Shown here: in pieces, positions 57,633-64,000 of the stretch
Layout: each line of letters starts with the position of its first letter
How positions within the stretch are numbered: position 1 is the stretch's first letter
DNA from: Ignavibacteria bacterium
Lineage (GTDB): Bacteria; Bacteroidota; Ignavibacteria; Ignavibacteriales; SURF-24
DNA: 64,000 bases
NCBI GenBank assembly: GCA_025612245.1
Contig: JAAXKQ010000001.1
Location: 1-64,000, forward strand
Reading direction: 5' to 3'
Notes under the pieces: generated by a model
Told to the model about the DNA's origin: nothing
What the model saw: only the letters and a program-made list of their open reading frames with translations
The model's database searches: none
Made by a program: the position numbers and the translations under genes

Positions 57633-58458
57633 TGTTCAGTTAAATGAGGTGATTTGTACGAAAGATAAAAATTACTGGATAGCAGGGGATAACGGCACAC
57701 TTTTCTTCAGGGAAGGGAACGAAGGGGAGTTTAAGAAGGTGGATCTAAAGACAAAAGAGAACATCTTAAAGGTAAAATTCCTGAATGAGGATTTGGGTTA
57801 TGTGGTTGCCGACAGCTCGCTTTTTAAGACGCTTAACGGCGGTAAGGACTGGGTGAAAATAAACAGCTTTGGCCTTAATTACTCAATTATGCTTAAAGAC
57901 GTCTGCATAATAGATGAAAACCGTATCAGTATACTTTGGCATCCAAAGGAAGGCAGATTTTCAGACTGCTTATATTTATTGAACTCCTCTGATCAGGGAC
58001 TAACCTGGCAGACGGCATGGTTTGATAAACTGGTTTTTGTTCCTCTTCACGGCGCAAATGATCTTCCAAGCCTTAACCCGCACGGCTTTACAGATTTCAG
58101 GATAAACAAAAGCGGCTTCGGTTATGCAATTGCAGGCGGGATATTCTATCAGATCAGCAATAACGCCAGAAACTGGAAGGAAGCTCAAATCCAAACACGA
58201 GAGGGAAAGGAGTTTTCAGACATCGTCACAATCTCAGGATACAAAGTGCTGCTTCTCAGTGTAAATGGAATATTATGCGCCTCAAATGATCTTATTCACT
58301 GGGCCAAAATTAAATTCCCCGGTTTATACAACCTGCCAGTTGCAATGAGTTTCTATAACGAGAACGAGGGCTGGATTGTAGGCCGCCATGGACTTATTTC
58401 CAAAGTCAAACTTGACTGGGATGAAATTAACATTGCCAAAAGAATCCCGGGTTTCTGA
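57583..58458 (+). CDS. YCF48/BNR-type repeat protein, C-terminal part (frameshifted)
   Basis: The frame is open from 57583 and the credible homology begins at about 57614. Removing one A from the run at 57609–57613 joins the upstream product in frame as NWKINPQSTDVQLNEV, the expected start of a new propeller blade. Further blades follow (YWIAGDNGTLFF, LFKTLNGGKDWVKI, SSDQGLTWQ, GWIVGRHGLIS). No ribosome site precedes the first ATG, whose first ten codons are an out-of-frame reading of the upstream repeat. The complete protein would be about 873 aa, 55836–58458. Whether the shift is real, programmed or an assembly error cannot be told here. Confidence 0.7.
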   Translation: MKQMTAKTGKINPQSTDVQLNEVICTKDKNYWIAGDNGTLFFREGNEGEFKKVDLKTKENILKVKFLNEDLGYVVADSSLFKTLNGGKDWVKINSFGLNYSIMLKDVCIIDENRISILWHPKEGRFSDCLYLLNSSDQGLTWQTAWFDKLVFVPLHGANDLPSLNPHGFTDFRINKSGFGYAIAGGIFYQISNNARNWKEAQIQTREGKEFSDIVTISGYKVLLLSVNGILCASNDLIHWAKIKFPGLYNLPVAMSFYNENEGWIVGRHGLISKVKLDWDEINIAKRIPGF

Positions 58459-58590
58459 AGGCAAATTGCACTAAATTATTCTTTATTTAATAAGCATGGA
58501 CGGAGTTTTGATATGTACAGTTTTCCAGGAAGGGAAAAAACTGGAATCAATAATGAGGGATCAATGATTTGGATTTGATTTATCTGCCTA

Positions 58591-59142
58591 TTGCTTATTT
58601 TATTATTTGCTGGTTGTAGTAGAAATGCTGAATACGTTAATAATAATGGACTATTAGCAGGACTTAGGGCAAAAAGTATAGATACGAAGTATATTAAAAG
58701 TTGCATGTTTGCTGTTGAATTAAAGAATACAAAACGGGACACCTTAGGAGCTGTTTTTATAGGGAAATTTAGAAGGAGTTTCGATACAACGGCAATCGGA
58801 CGTTCAATTCATGATTGTATTCTTGAAGTTAAGCAAAATGGAATATTGCGAAGAAGTACAGATTTGAAAGAAATAGAAGCACCATATCTTGGCCATGAAA
58901 TGCCTGTTTTACATAAGTTTATAAAAGACAGTTCTACATTTGTTATTATTCGGTATGTGGGTGATATGAGGAAATATTTTCACTTAAACAGTTCAAGCTA
59001 TTCTGTGAGAGTATTATTAATACCTGAGGAGTTAAATGTTAAGCTTTATAAAAAGCTCTATAAAGAACAATACATCCAAGACTTCCAAAACGTGAAACTG
59101 ATAACAGATACTGTAAAGACTCCTTTTGTAAGTATAGATTAA
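58591..59142 (+). CDS. Small lipoprotein with interrupted signal peptide
   Basis: 183 aa as read from TTG 58591: LILLFAGCS gives a good lipobox (Cys at residue 9), too short an export signal on its own. In the same frame an ATG at 58564, with GAGGG four bases upstream, would supply a proper signal peptide, but its fifth codon is TGA (58576–58578). So the gene is either nonsense-mutated in the signal peptide or miscalled at one base. The mature part is not recognised: mixed alpha/beta, Lys-rich, no repeats. It lies in an AT-rich stretch with other damaged genes. Confidence 0.55.
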   Translation: MLILLFAGCSRNAEYVNNNGLLAGLRAKSIDTKYIKSCMFAVELKNTKRDTLGAVFIGKFRRSFDTTAIGRSIHDCILEVKQNGILRRSTDLKEIEAPYLGHEMPVLHKFIKDSSTFVIIRYVGDMRKYFHLNSSSYSVRVLLIPEELNVKLYKKLYKEQYIQDFQNVKLITDTVKTPFVSID

Positions 59143-59457
59143 AAATAGGAAGTAGATTTCTTAAGAAAAGTTCTGACCCGGAAAGGATTGTGCCTATTCA
59201 TTAATCCGTCTTATATGGAGATTGCATTCTGCTTTTCTTAATACTCTGGCTTCTTTGACTATAAAAATAGAGGGAAAACTACCACATTGCGATACGTAAT
59301 TGGAACAATATTTATATTCTTTGTCTTAAACATCTTAAAATTGATTTTATGGAGTCACTGAATATTATTGTGGCACTTTCCGCAAAACAATAGCCGTTTG
59401 TTTCTGGACTTCAGCTTAACAACATAAGCATTAGATTTTCACGAAAATAAAGATAAA
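59143..59457. other. AT-rich intergenic region, no gene seen
   Basis: 315 bases between the small lipoprotein and the hydrolase. It contains only a short open frame (about 59287–59361, TTG start, one hydrophobic segment) that may be a remnant of a membrane protein. No terminator or clear promoter was found. Confidence 0.5.
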
Positions 59458-60210
59458 ATGAAAAAAATATTTTTAATCACTTTACTTTGGACTCTTTCAC
59501 TGCATGCTATTCCACAGGATAGCCTGAATTATAAATTAAATGAATTATTATCAGCATACGAAAAGGTAAATCTTTTTAATGGAACCGCACTGATTGCGAA
59601 AGGTGGAAAAATTCTTTTAACGAAGGGTTATGGATTTAGTAGAAAAAAAGACAACATTATAAACACATCTAATACAAAGTTCCTGTGCTATTCAATTACA
59701 AAATCAATTACTGCAACCCTGATTCTGAAACTTGTTGAGGAAAACAAACTTTCATTGAGCGATAATCTTTCAAAATTCTATCCGGACTTTCCTAAAGGAG
59801 ATAGTATAACGATAGAACATCTTTTAACCCATACATCAGGAATTTATGCTTACAATAATGATTTCAGCATGCCAGTTGATAATGAAACATCAATGATCAA
59901 TTACTTGAGAAAAAAACCACTGGATTTCTTACCCGGTAACGATTGGAACTACTGCAATACCGGATATTATTTATTGGGTTTCATCATTCAAAAAGTGACA
60001 GGTTTAAGTTATAAAGAAGCGGTTGAAAAATTCATATTTGAACCATTGAAAATGAAACAAAGCGGATTCAATTATAAAAACCTCAAAGATATCAACAAAA
60101 GCACGGGTTATCAATATATCTACAATGATACCTATAAGGAAGCTCCGCTTTATGACGAGGAAGAACTGTTCTCTGCTGGTGGAATGTATTCAACAGTTGA
60201 TGATTTATAA
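59458..60210 (+). CDS. Serine beta-lactamase-like hydrolase (S12), N-terminal part (frameshifted)
   Basis: Family of class C beta-lactamases, DD-peptidases and esterases. Signal peptide residues 1–20. The catalytic SxxK is SITK at 79–82 and the YxN motif is YCN at 165–167; HLLTHTSGI near 121 is also typical. The product stops at 250 with TVDDL. The next frame continues the family sequence after an apparent loss of one base at about 60208–60210: supplying a base gives DDLYKFHRGMQTNKIISKN. The true gene would be 59458–61067, about 536 aa. Codon use is visibly AT-rich compared with the NRPS and housekeeping genes, which suggests recent acquisition. Confidence 0.75.
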   Translation: MKKIFLITLLWTLSLHAIPQDSLNYKLNELLSAYEKVNLFNGTALIAKGGKILLTKGYGFSRKKDNIINTSNTKFLCYSITKSITATLILKLVEENKLSLSDNLSKFYPDFPKGDSITIEHLLTHTSGIYAYNNDFSMPVDNETSMINYLRKKPLDFLPGNDWNYCNTGYYLLGFIIQKVTGLSYKEAVEKFIFEPLKMKQSGFNYKNLKDINKSTGYQYIYNDTYKEAPLYDEEELFSAGGMYSTVDDL

Positions 60211-60224
60211 AGTTTCACCGCGGG

Positions 60225-61067
60225 ATGCAGACTAATAAAATTATTAGTAAGAATATTGCGGAAAAAGCGTATACTCCATTTAAAAAGAATTATGGTTATG
60301 GATGGTTTATTGACAGTACTTATGGATACAGAATAATCAGCCACAGTGGCGGTGCATCGGGCTTTCGAAGCTATTTGATCAGAAATGTTGAAAACGATAT
60401 CTGTATTGTTCTACTCTGTAATAGTGAATATTCAGATGTGGCGGCAATAAAAAATAAAATACTCGCTATTGTTTTTGGAAAACCTTATCATCTTCCAAAA
60501 CAAGTAGAAATATCCGCCAGCCAGTTTGTCGGATATGAAGGAGCTTACAGCATAAATTCTAATTTTACCATTTACATTAACTACAAAAATGGGAAATTGA
60601 TAGCAACTCCATCCAGGCAATCATCAGCAGTATTACTTCCACAATCTGAAAGCAGGTTTTATATAGACGAGATCGATGCGTTTATTGAATTTAGAAAATC
60701 CCAATCTAACACTTATGACACTTTAGTGCTTTTCCAGGATGGGGTCCAATATAATGCAGGAAGGATTAATGCAGCATGGGGTGTCACCGGTAGTTCAATA
60801 CCCAATGGATGGAATGGAACAGATATTCCACTCAAAATCCATCCGTCTAATAAATATATTTGGACCTTTCAAAATCTTCATTTAACCGATGGGGAAATAA
60901 AATTCAGATTTAATAATGACTGGACCATTAATTTAGGTGCGGACATTGATGGTGATGTTTTAATAGAAAATGGACAAAATATTAAAGTGAAGGAGGGCAA
61001 TTATGATATTGAGCTGGACTTTTCTAATCCAGATAATCCGAAGTATTTGATTAAGCCTCATCAATGA
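60225..61067 (+). CDS. Serine beta-lactamase-like hydrolase, C-terminal part (frameshifted)
   Basis: 280 aa in the frame that follows the shift. It carries YGYGWFID and HSGGASGF (residues 40–47 from ATG 60225), the place of the third active-site motif (KTG/HxG) of this family. A C-terminal beta domain of about 180 residues with GNYDIELDFSNPDNPKYLI, like the small outer-membrane SusE/F-type or lipocalin-like tails, follows. The ATG is simply an internal Met of the original protein. Without the N-terminal SxxK it cannot be an active hydrolase. Confidence 0.7.
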   Translation: MQTNKIISKNIAEKAYTPFKKNYGYGWFIDSTYGYRIISHSGGASGFRSYLIRNVENDICIVLLCNSEYSDVAAIKNKILAIVFGKPYHLPKQVEISASQFVGYEGAYSINSNFTIYINYKNGKLIATPSRQSSAVLLPQSESRFYIDEIDAFIEFRKSQSNTYDTLVLFQDGVQYNAGRINAAWGVTGSSIPNGWNGTDIPLKIHPSNKYIWTFQNLHLTDGEIKFRFNNDWTINLGADIDGDVLIENGQNIKVKEGNYDIELDFSNPDNPKYLIKPHQ

Positions 61068-61167
61068 GCTGGCAATAGATTGGTAAAGAGAAATTGAAGA
61101 ACTGCGCAGGTTATTAAAAGTACTGTGGCAGGTTATTGCTGCAATTATTCTGTCTGAAATATCAGGC

Positions 61168-61404
61168 ATGATAATGGGATTTTTACTCAAGCCATACAAA
61201 ATGATATTCTTTAATTTATGGTATGGCGCAGCTTATGCAACCCCGGTAGGATACTTACTTGGTCTTATTTGGCTTAGAATAGCTGAGCCGGGAAGGATAA
61301 CGCAGGAGAAAATCCCATTGATAATCCTTGGGTTTTTCATATTATTTACAGCAATTAACGGCTATTTCTTTAGCCTTTCAATTCCAAATTTTCAGAGGTT
61401 ATAA
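61168..61404 (+). CDS. Small membrane protein, N-terminus uncertain
   Basis: 78 aa from ATG 61168 with two or three hydrophobic segments (WYGAAYATPVGYLLGLIWL; IPLIILGFFILFTAINGYFF). The frame is open upstream to a TAA at 61084, and the 27 codons between also look coding (EIEELRRLLKVLW, then a hydrophobic helix). The original gene therefore probably started further left and has lost its start codon or been cut. The family is not recognised. Confidence 0.45.
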   Translation: MIMGFLLKPYKMIFFNLWYGAAYATPVGYLLGLIWLRIAEPGRITQEKIPLIILGFFILFTAINGYFFSLSIPNFQRL

Positions 61405-61525
61405 ATTGTTTACTAAACTTAGGATCACATGGGGAGCATAAGGCAGATACTCAGGAGAGTTGTTTAGTGATCCATTGTCTACTGCCATATCTTGAGAACG
61501 GAACTTCAATAATAAAGAGTAAAAT

Positions 61526-61879
61526 ATGCCCTTAGGTTTCATAATTATACTTATAGGAATGTTTGGGCTGGCTATATTTATGTATAAACGTGACCTGTTT
61601 ATCAACCCGAAAGCATTCCGGGTTATATTCATAATAAGCCTGATAATGCTTGCGCTGGCTTATATACTGCCGCAATTTGATACTTTCAAAAACACCCCCG
61701 TAAATATTTGGAAGCTGCCCATTATTAGTTTATTGCTTTATAGGATTCTAAGGTGCCCCTTTAAGAAGGCATTTAACCGGGAACCAAAAAATACTTTTTG
61801 GATGATGCATTTGGAAAAAGATATCTGGCAAAATACAGTTTTCAATCTGCTATTTTCTTTATTTGGGCAGGCTTTTTAG
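61526..61879 (+). CDS. Hypothetical membrane protein
   Basis: 117 aa with at least two transmembrane helices near residues 3–20 (FIIILIGMFGLAIF) and 31–48 (VIFIISLIMLALAYIL) and a third weaker one near 68. The C-terminal 40 residues are polar with KNTFWMMHLEKDIWQN. No recognised family. AT-rich codon use as in its neighbours. No clear ribosome site, so expression is uncertain. Confidence 0.5.
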   Translation: MPLGFIIILIGMFGLAIFMYKRDLFINPKAFRVIFIISLIMLALAYILPQFDTFKNTPVNIWKLPIISLLLYRILRCPFKKAFNREPKNTFWMMHLEKDIWQNTVFNLLFSLFGQAF

Positions 61880-62050
61880 TACTTCTAATAACTGAAACAA
61901 TTTGATAGAAAGTCCTATATGGAAGCAAAGTTTTCAAGGTATCTTGCCTCAATAAAATTTCCTTTCTTTATGACCGCCTTTTTTGTAATTTTTAAACGCA
62001 AAAATATCAGATCGCTGATTTCCTTATAAATAACTCAGAATCATTCGAAA

Positions 62051-62338
62051 ATGGCAGAAGATCCTACATACGGCCAGTATAAACCAGAACAGGAAGAGGA
62101 AACGCTCGTTGGCCTCCCTTTTAAGGTTATCCTTTTTAATGACGACTGGCATACATTCGATGAGGTTATAGCCCAGCTCGTTAAGGCGGTTAAATGCTCA
62201 TTTGAAACCGCACGCGATTTTGCATTTGAAGTGCACGTAAAAGGGCAGGCCGTTGTTTTTGACGGCATGCTTCAGGAATGCCTCAAAGTCACCTCAGTAC
62301 TCGAGGAAATTGCGCTCAATACGCAGATAGTTTCTTGA
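62051..62338 (+). CDS. clpS: ClpS-like ATP-dependent Clp protease adaptor
   Basis: 95-aa adaptor that in related proteins delivers N-degron substrates to the ClpAP/ClpCP protease. A flexible acidic N-terminus (about 22 residues) precedes the core: KVILFNDDWHTFDEVIAQL, with the NDD motif that starts the substrate pocket, then the helix SFETARDFAFEVHVKGQAVVF. The His in FEVHVKG sits where ClpS has VHYQG, a further binding residue. The protein is somewhat diverged from proteobacterial ClpS, so the exact specificity is uncertain. It stands alone with a terminator after it. Confidence 0.82.
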   Translation: MAEDPTYGQYKPEQEEETLVGLPFKVILFNDDWHTFDEVIAQLVKAVKCSFETARDFAFEVHVKGQAVVFDGMLQECLKVTSVLEEIALNTQIVS

Positions 62339-62432
62339 GCTTTATTCCCCGGATTATCCCATCCCTTTGCTTTCCGGTATGCATTTAACCGTAAAAATCG
62401 TATATTTATATGATAAATTCTTAAGGCTGATG

Positions 62433-62458
62433 CCGTCCGGTTTCCCGGGACGGTTTTT
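62433..62458 (+). terminator. Intrinsic terminator
   Basis: CCGTCC (62433–62438) pairs with GGACGG (62448–62453), followed by TTTTT, between the ClpS-like and YchF-like genes. Confidence 0.75.
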
Positions 62459-62495
62459 AATTGAATAAAAAGCGGGCATTAAATAAGGAATATAA

Positions 62496-63578
62496 ATGCA
62501 AATAGGCTTAGTTGGCTTACAATACTCCGGAAAAACAACACTATTTAACACTTTAACAAAAACACAGCAATCCGAAGCAGGCACCCAGGCTGATAAGGCA
62601 AATCTTGCCGTGGTGAAGGTGCCGGACGAAAGGCTGGACAAGTCGGCCGCGGTTTTCAACCCTCCAAAGAAAGTATATGCTACAATTGAGGTATATGACA
62701 TCCCGGGCTTAAGGGTATCCGAGGACGGAAAGGTAAAGATTACATCAGAATTTCTGAACAACGTAAAGAACAATGACTCACTTTTTTATGTGGTAAGGCA
62801 GTTTAACAACGATGCCGTTCCTCACCCTGAAGGAAGCGTTAACCCTTTACGCGACTTAGAGTTCCTGGAGACGGAGTTTTTACTGGCCGATATGGCGCTG
62901 CTTGAAACACGAAAGGAAAGGCTGACAAAGGAACTTCAGAAATCGAAGAATGAACAGGCAAAAAGGGAACTTCCTTTAATTGAAAAATGTCTTGAACATA
63001 TAGAGAAGGAACTTCCTTTGAGGCTTCTGGCTTTTGATGAAACGGAAAAAAAGCTTTTGGCTGCATATCAGTTCTTGACTTTAAAGCCCCTGGTTGTAGC
63101 AGTAAATTTTGACGAGGATTCAATTGACAAGGTTGAAAGCGTTGTCTCTGAAATCGAAAAGGCATTCGACAAATATACACTGACTGTAATTCCTTTCTTC
63201 GCTAAATTTGAATATGAGCTTTCGCAGATGAGTGATGAGGAAGCGGAAGCCTTTATGCAGGAATTCGGTATCTCGGAATCGGCTCTAAACAAGATACTGA
63301 AGACTTCTTACCAGGTACTGGGGCTTCAGTCGTTTCTTACGGTGGGTGAGGACGAATGCCGCGCATGGACGATAAAGAAGAATACAACTGCACAGGAAGC
63401 AGCCGGTGTTATTCATACGGATTTTTATAATAAATTTATCAGAGCCGAAGTTGTCCACTACGATGATTTCATGCACTACGGTTCTTTTCAGAAATGTAAG
63501 GAAGCCGGCGTATGGAGGCTCGAAGGGAAAGATTATATAGTTAAGGATGGAGACATTTTATCCATCCGGCATAGTTAA
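62496..63578 (+). CDS. YchF/OLA1-type P-loop NTPase, divergent
   Basis: 360 aa translation- or redox-linked NTPase of the Obg-related YchF family. The P-loop GLQYSGKTT is at 7–15, where YchF usually has GLPNVGKST. YDIPGL near 67 is the DxxG switch. NFDED near 204 sits where the NMNE-type G4 base-recognition motif is found in YchF. A coiled helical insert, about residues 130–180, and the C-terminal TGS-like domain (FLTVGEDECRAWTI, AAGVIHTDF, FIRAEVV, GKDYIVKDGDILSIRHS) complete the family layout. It is therefore a member of a diverged branch. AAGGA precedes the ATG by six bases. The gene lies just before typA. Confidence 0.88.
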   Translation: MQIGLVGLQYSGKTTLFNTLTKTQQSEAGTQADKANLAVVKVPDERLDKSAAVFNPPKKVYATIEVYDIPGLRVSEDGKVKITSEFLNNVKNNDSLFYVVRQFNNDAVPHPEGSVNPLRDLEFLETEFLLADMALLETRKERLTKELQKSKNEQAKRELPLIEKCLEHIEKELPLRLLAFDETEKKLLAAYQFLTLKPLVVAVNFDEDSIDKVESVVSEIEKAFDKYTLTVIPFFAKFEYELSQMSDEEAEAFMQEFGISESALNKILKTSYQVLGLQSFLTVGEDECRAWTIKKNTTAQEAAGVIHTDFYNKFIRAEVVHYDDFMHYGSFQKCKEAGVWRLEGKDYIVKDGDILSIRHS

Positions 63579-63604
63579 TTTTGTAAAGTAATTAAAGGAA
63601 AATT

Positions 63605-64000
63605 GTGAAGGATATTAAAGATAGTATTAGAAATATTGCTATAGTTGCACACGTTGATCATGGAAAGACCACGCTGGTCGATTATATGCTCAGGCAAACG
63701 GGAGTTTTCAGGGCAAATCAGAATGTTGAAAAGCGCGTAATGGATTCCAACCCGCTTGAAAAAGAGCGCGGCATTACCATACTTGCCAAAAATACAAGCA
63801 TCAGATACAATGGGATTAAGATAAACATCGTTGATACTCCGGGCCACGCCGACTTTGGCGGCGAGGTCGAAAGAACTCTTAAGATGGTTGACGGTGTGCT
63901 GCTTCTGGTCGATGCGGCAGAAGGACCTCTTCCGCAGACAAAATTCGTACTTAAAAAATCACTCGACCTGGGACTGAAACCCATTGTTGTAATCAACAAA
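63605..64000 (+). CDS. typA: TypA/BipA ribosome-associated GTPase, 3' end outside the window
   Basis: N-terminal 132 codons of a translational GTPase. G1 AHVDHGKTT at residues 15–23, RGITI (switch I) near 57, [14 protein letters not shown] (G3) near 79, and VVINK, the start of G4, at the right edge. The TypA-specific [14 protein letters not shown] distinguishes it from LepA and EF-G. The start is GTG at 63605 with AAGGA five bases upstream. It follows the YchF-like gene after 26 bases and may be cotranscribed. In other bacteria TypA acts in ribosome assembly at low temperature and under stress. Confidence 0.93.
   Translation, partial: MKDIKDSIRNIAIVAHVDHGKTTLVDYMLRQTGVFRANQNVEKRVMDSNPLEKERGITILAKNTSIRYNGIKINIVDTPGHADFGGEVERTLKMVDGVLLLVDAAEGPLPQTKFVLKKSLDLGLKPIVVINK

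Overview
The window looks like a chromosome segment from the Bacteroidota–Chlorobiota–Ignavibacteria side of bacteria. Two secreted proteins end in type IX secretion sorting domains with the NYPNPFNPxT signature. The principal sigma factor is the short (286 aa) Bacteroidota-type RpoD. The M48 and M23 lipoproteins and the stand-alone FtsX-type permease also fit. An Ignavibacteria-like organism is my best inference, not a proven assignment. No rRNA, tRNA, CRISPR array, transposase or phage gene was recognised.

Bases 1–39054 are a nonribosomal peptide synthetase (NRPS) cluster on the + strand. Six consecutive NRPS genes are spaced tightly; the first is cut by the left edge. They encode ten modules: (C)-A-PCP-E | C-A-PCP-C-A-PCP | C-A-PCP-C-A-PCP-E | C-A-PCP-C-A-PCP | C-A-PCP-C-A-PCP-E | C-A-PCP-TE. 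A putative MFS exporter, an MbtH-like protein and an Sfp-type phosphopantetheinyl transferase follow, so activation, release and export are covered. Reading the ten-residue specificity codes by eye against remembered reference codes suggests a product of at least ten residues: D-Gln/Glu-like, Tyr/Phe-like, Phe, Gln/Glu-like, D-Gln/Glu-like, Phe, Phe, Orn-like, D-Asn-like, and an aliphatic-like last residue. D-residues fall at every fourth position. The cluster carries marks of recent internal recombination: an exact 1382-bp duplication of most of an adenylation domain inside one gene, and a 556-bp block shared with two mismatches between two other genes.

Bases 39083–48230 hold a small Rho-N-like protein, two T9SS-exported proteins (one with six Ig-like repeats), an unrecognised conserved-looking protein, an M23 peptidase lipoprotein on the minus strand, and rpoD. 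Upstream of rpoD sit three TTCCGGAA palindromes repeated at exactly 14-bp intervals. Two strong sigma-70-like promoters and several hairpin terminators are visible.

Bases 48274–54757 carry an FtsX-type permease (minus), then a likely three-gene operon: a zinc polyol/alcohol dehydrogenase, L-ribulokinase, and a CitE/malyl-CoA lyase family protein. This suggests pentitol or pentose catabolism. An M48 metalloprotease lipoprotein converges on it.

Bases 55836–61900 look AT-rich in their second half and contain several disrupted reading frames: a YCF48/BNR-type repeat protein with a one-base frameshift, a lipoprotein with TGA in its signal peptide, a serine beta-lactamase-like hydrolase with a one-base frameshift, and small membrane proteins. 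The window closes with housekeeping genes: a ClpS-like adaptor, a divergent YchF-type P-loop NTPase, and the start of typA/bipA, which runs off the right edge.
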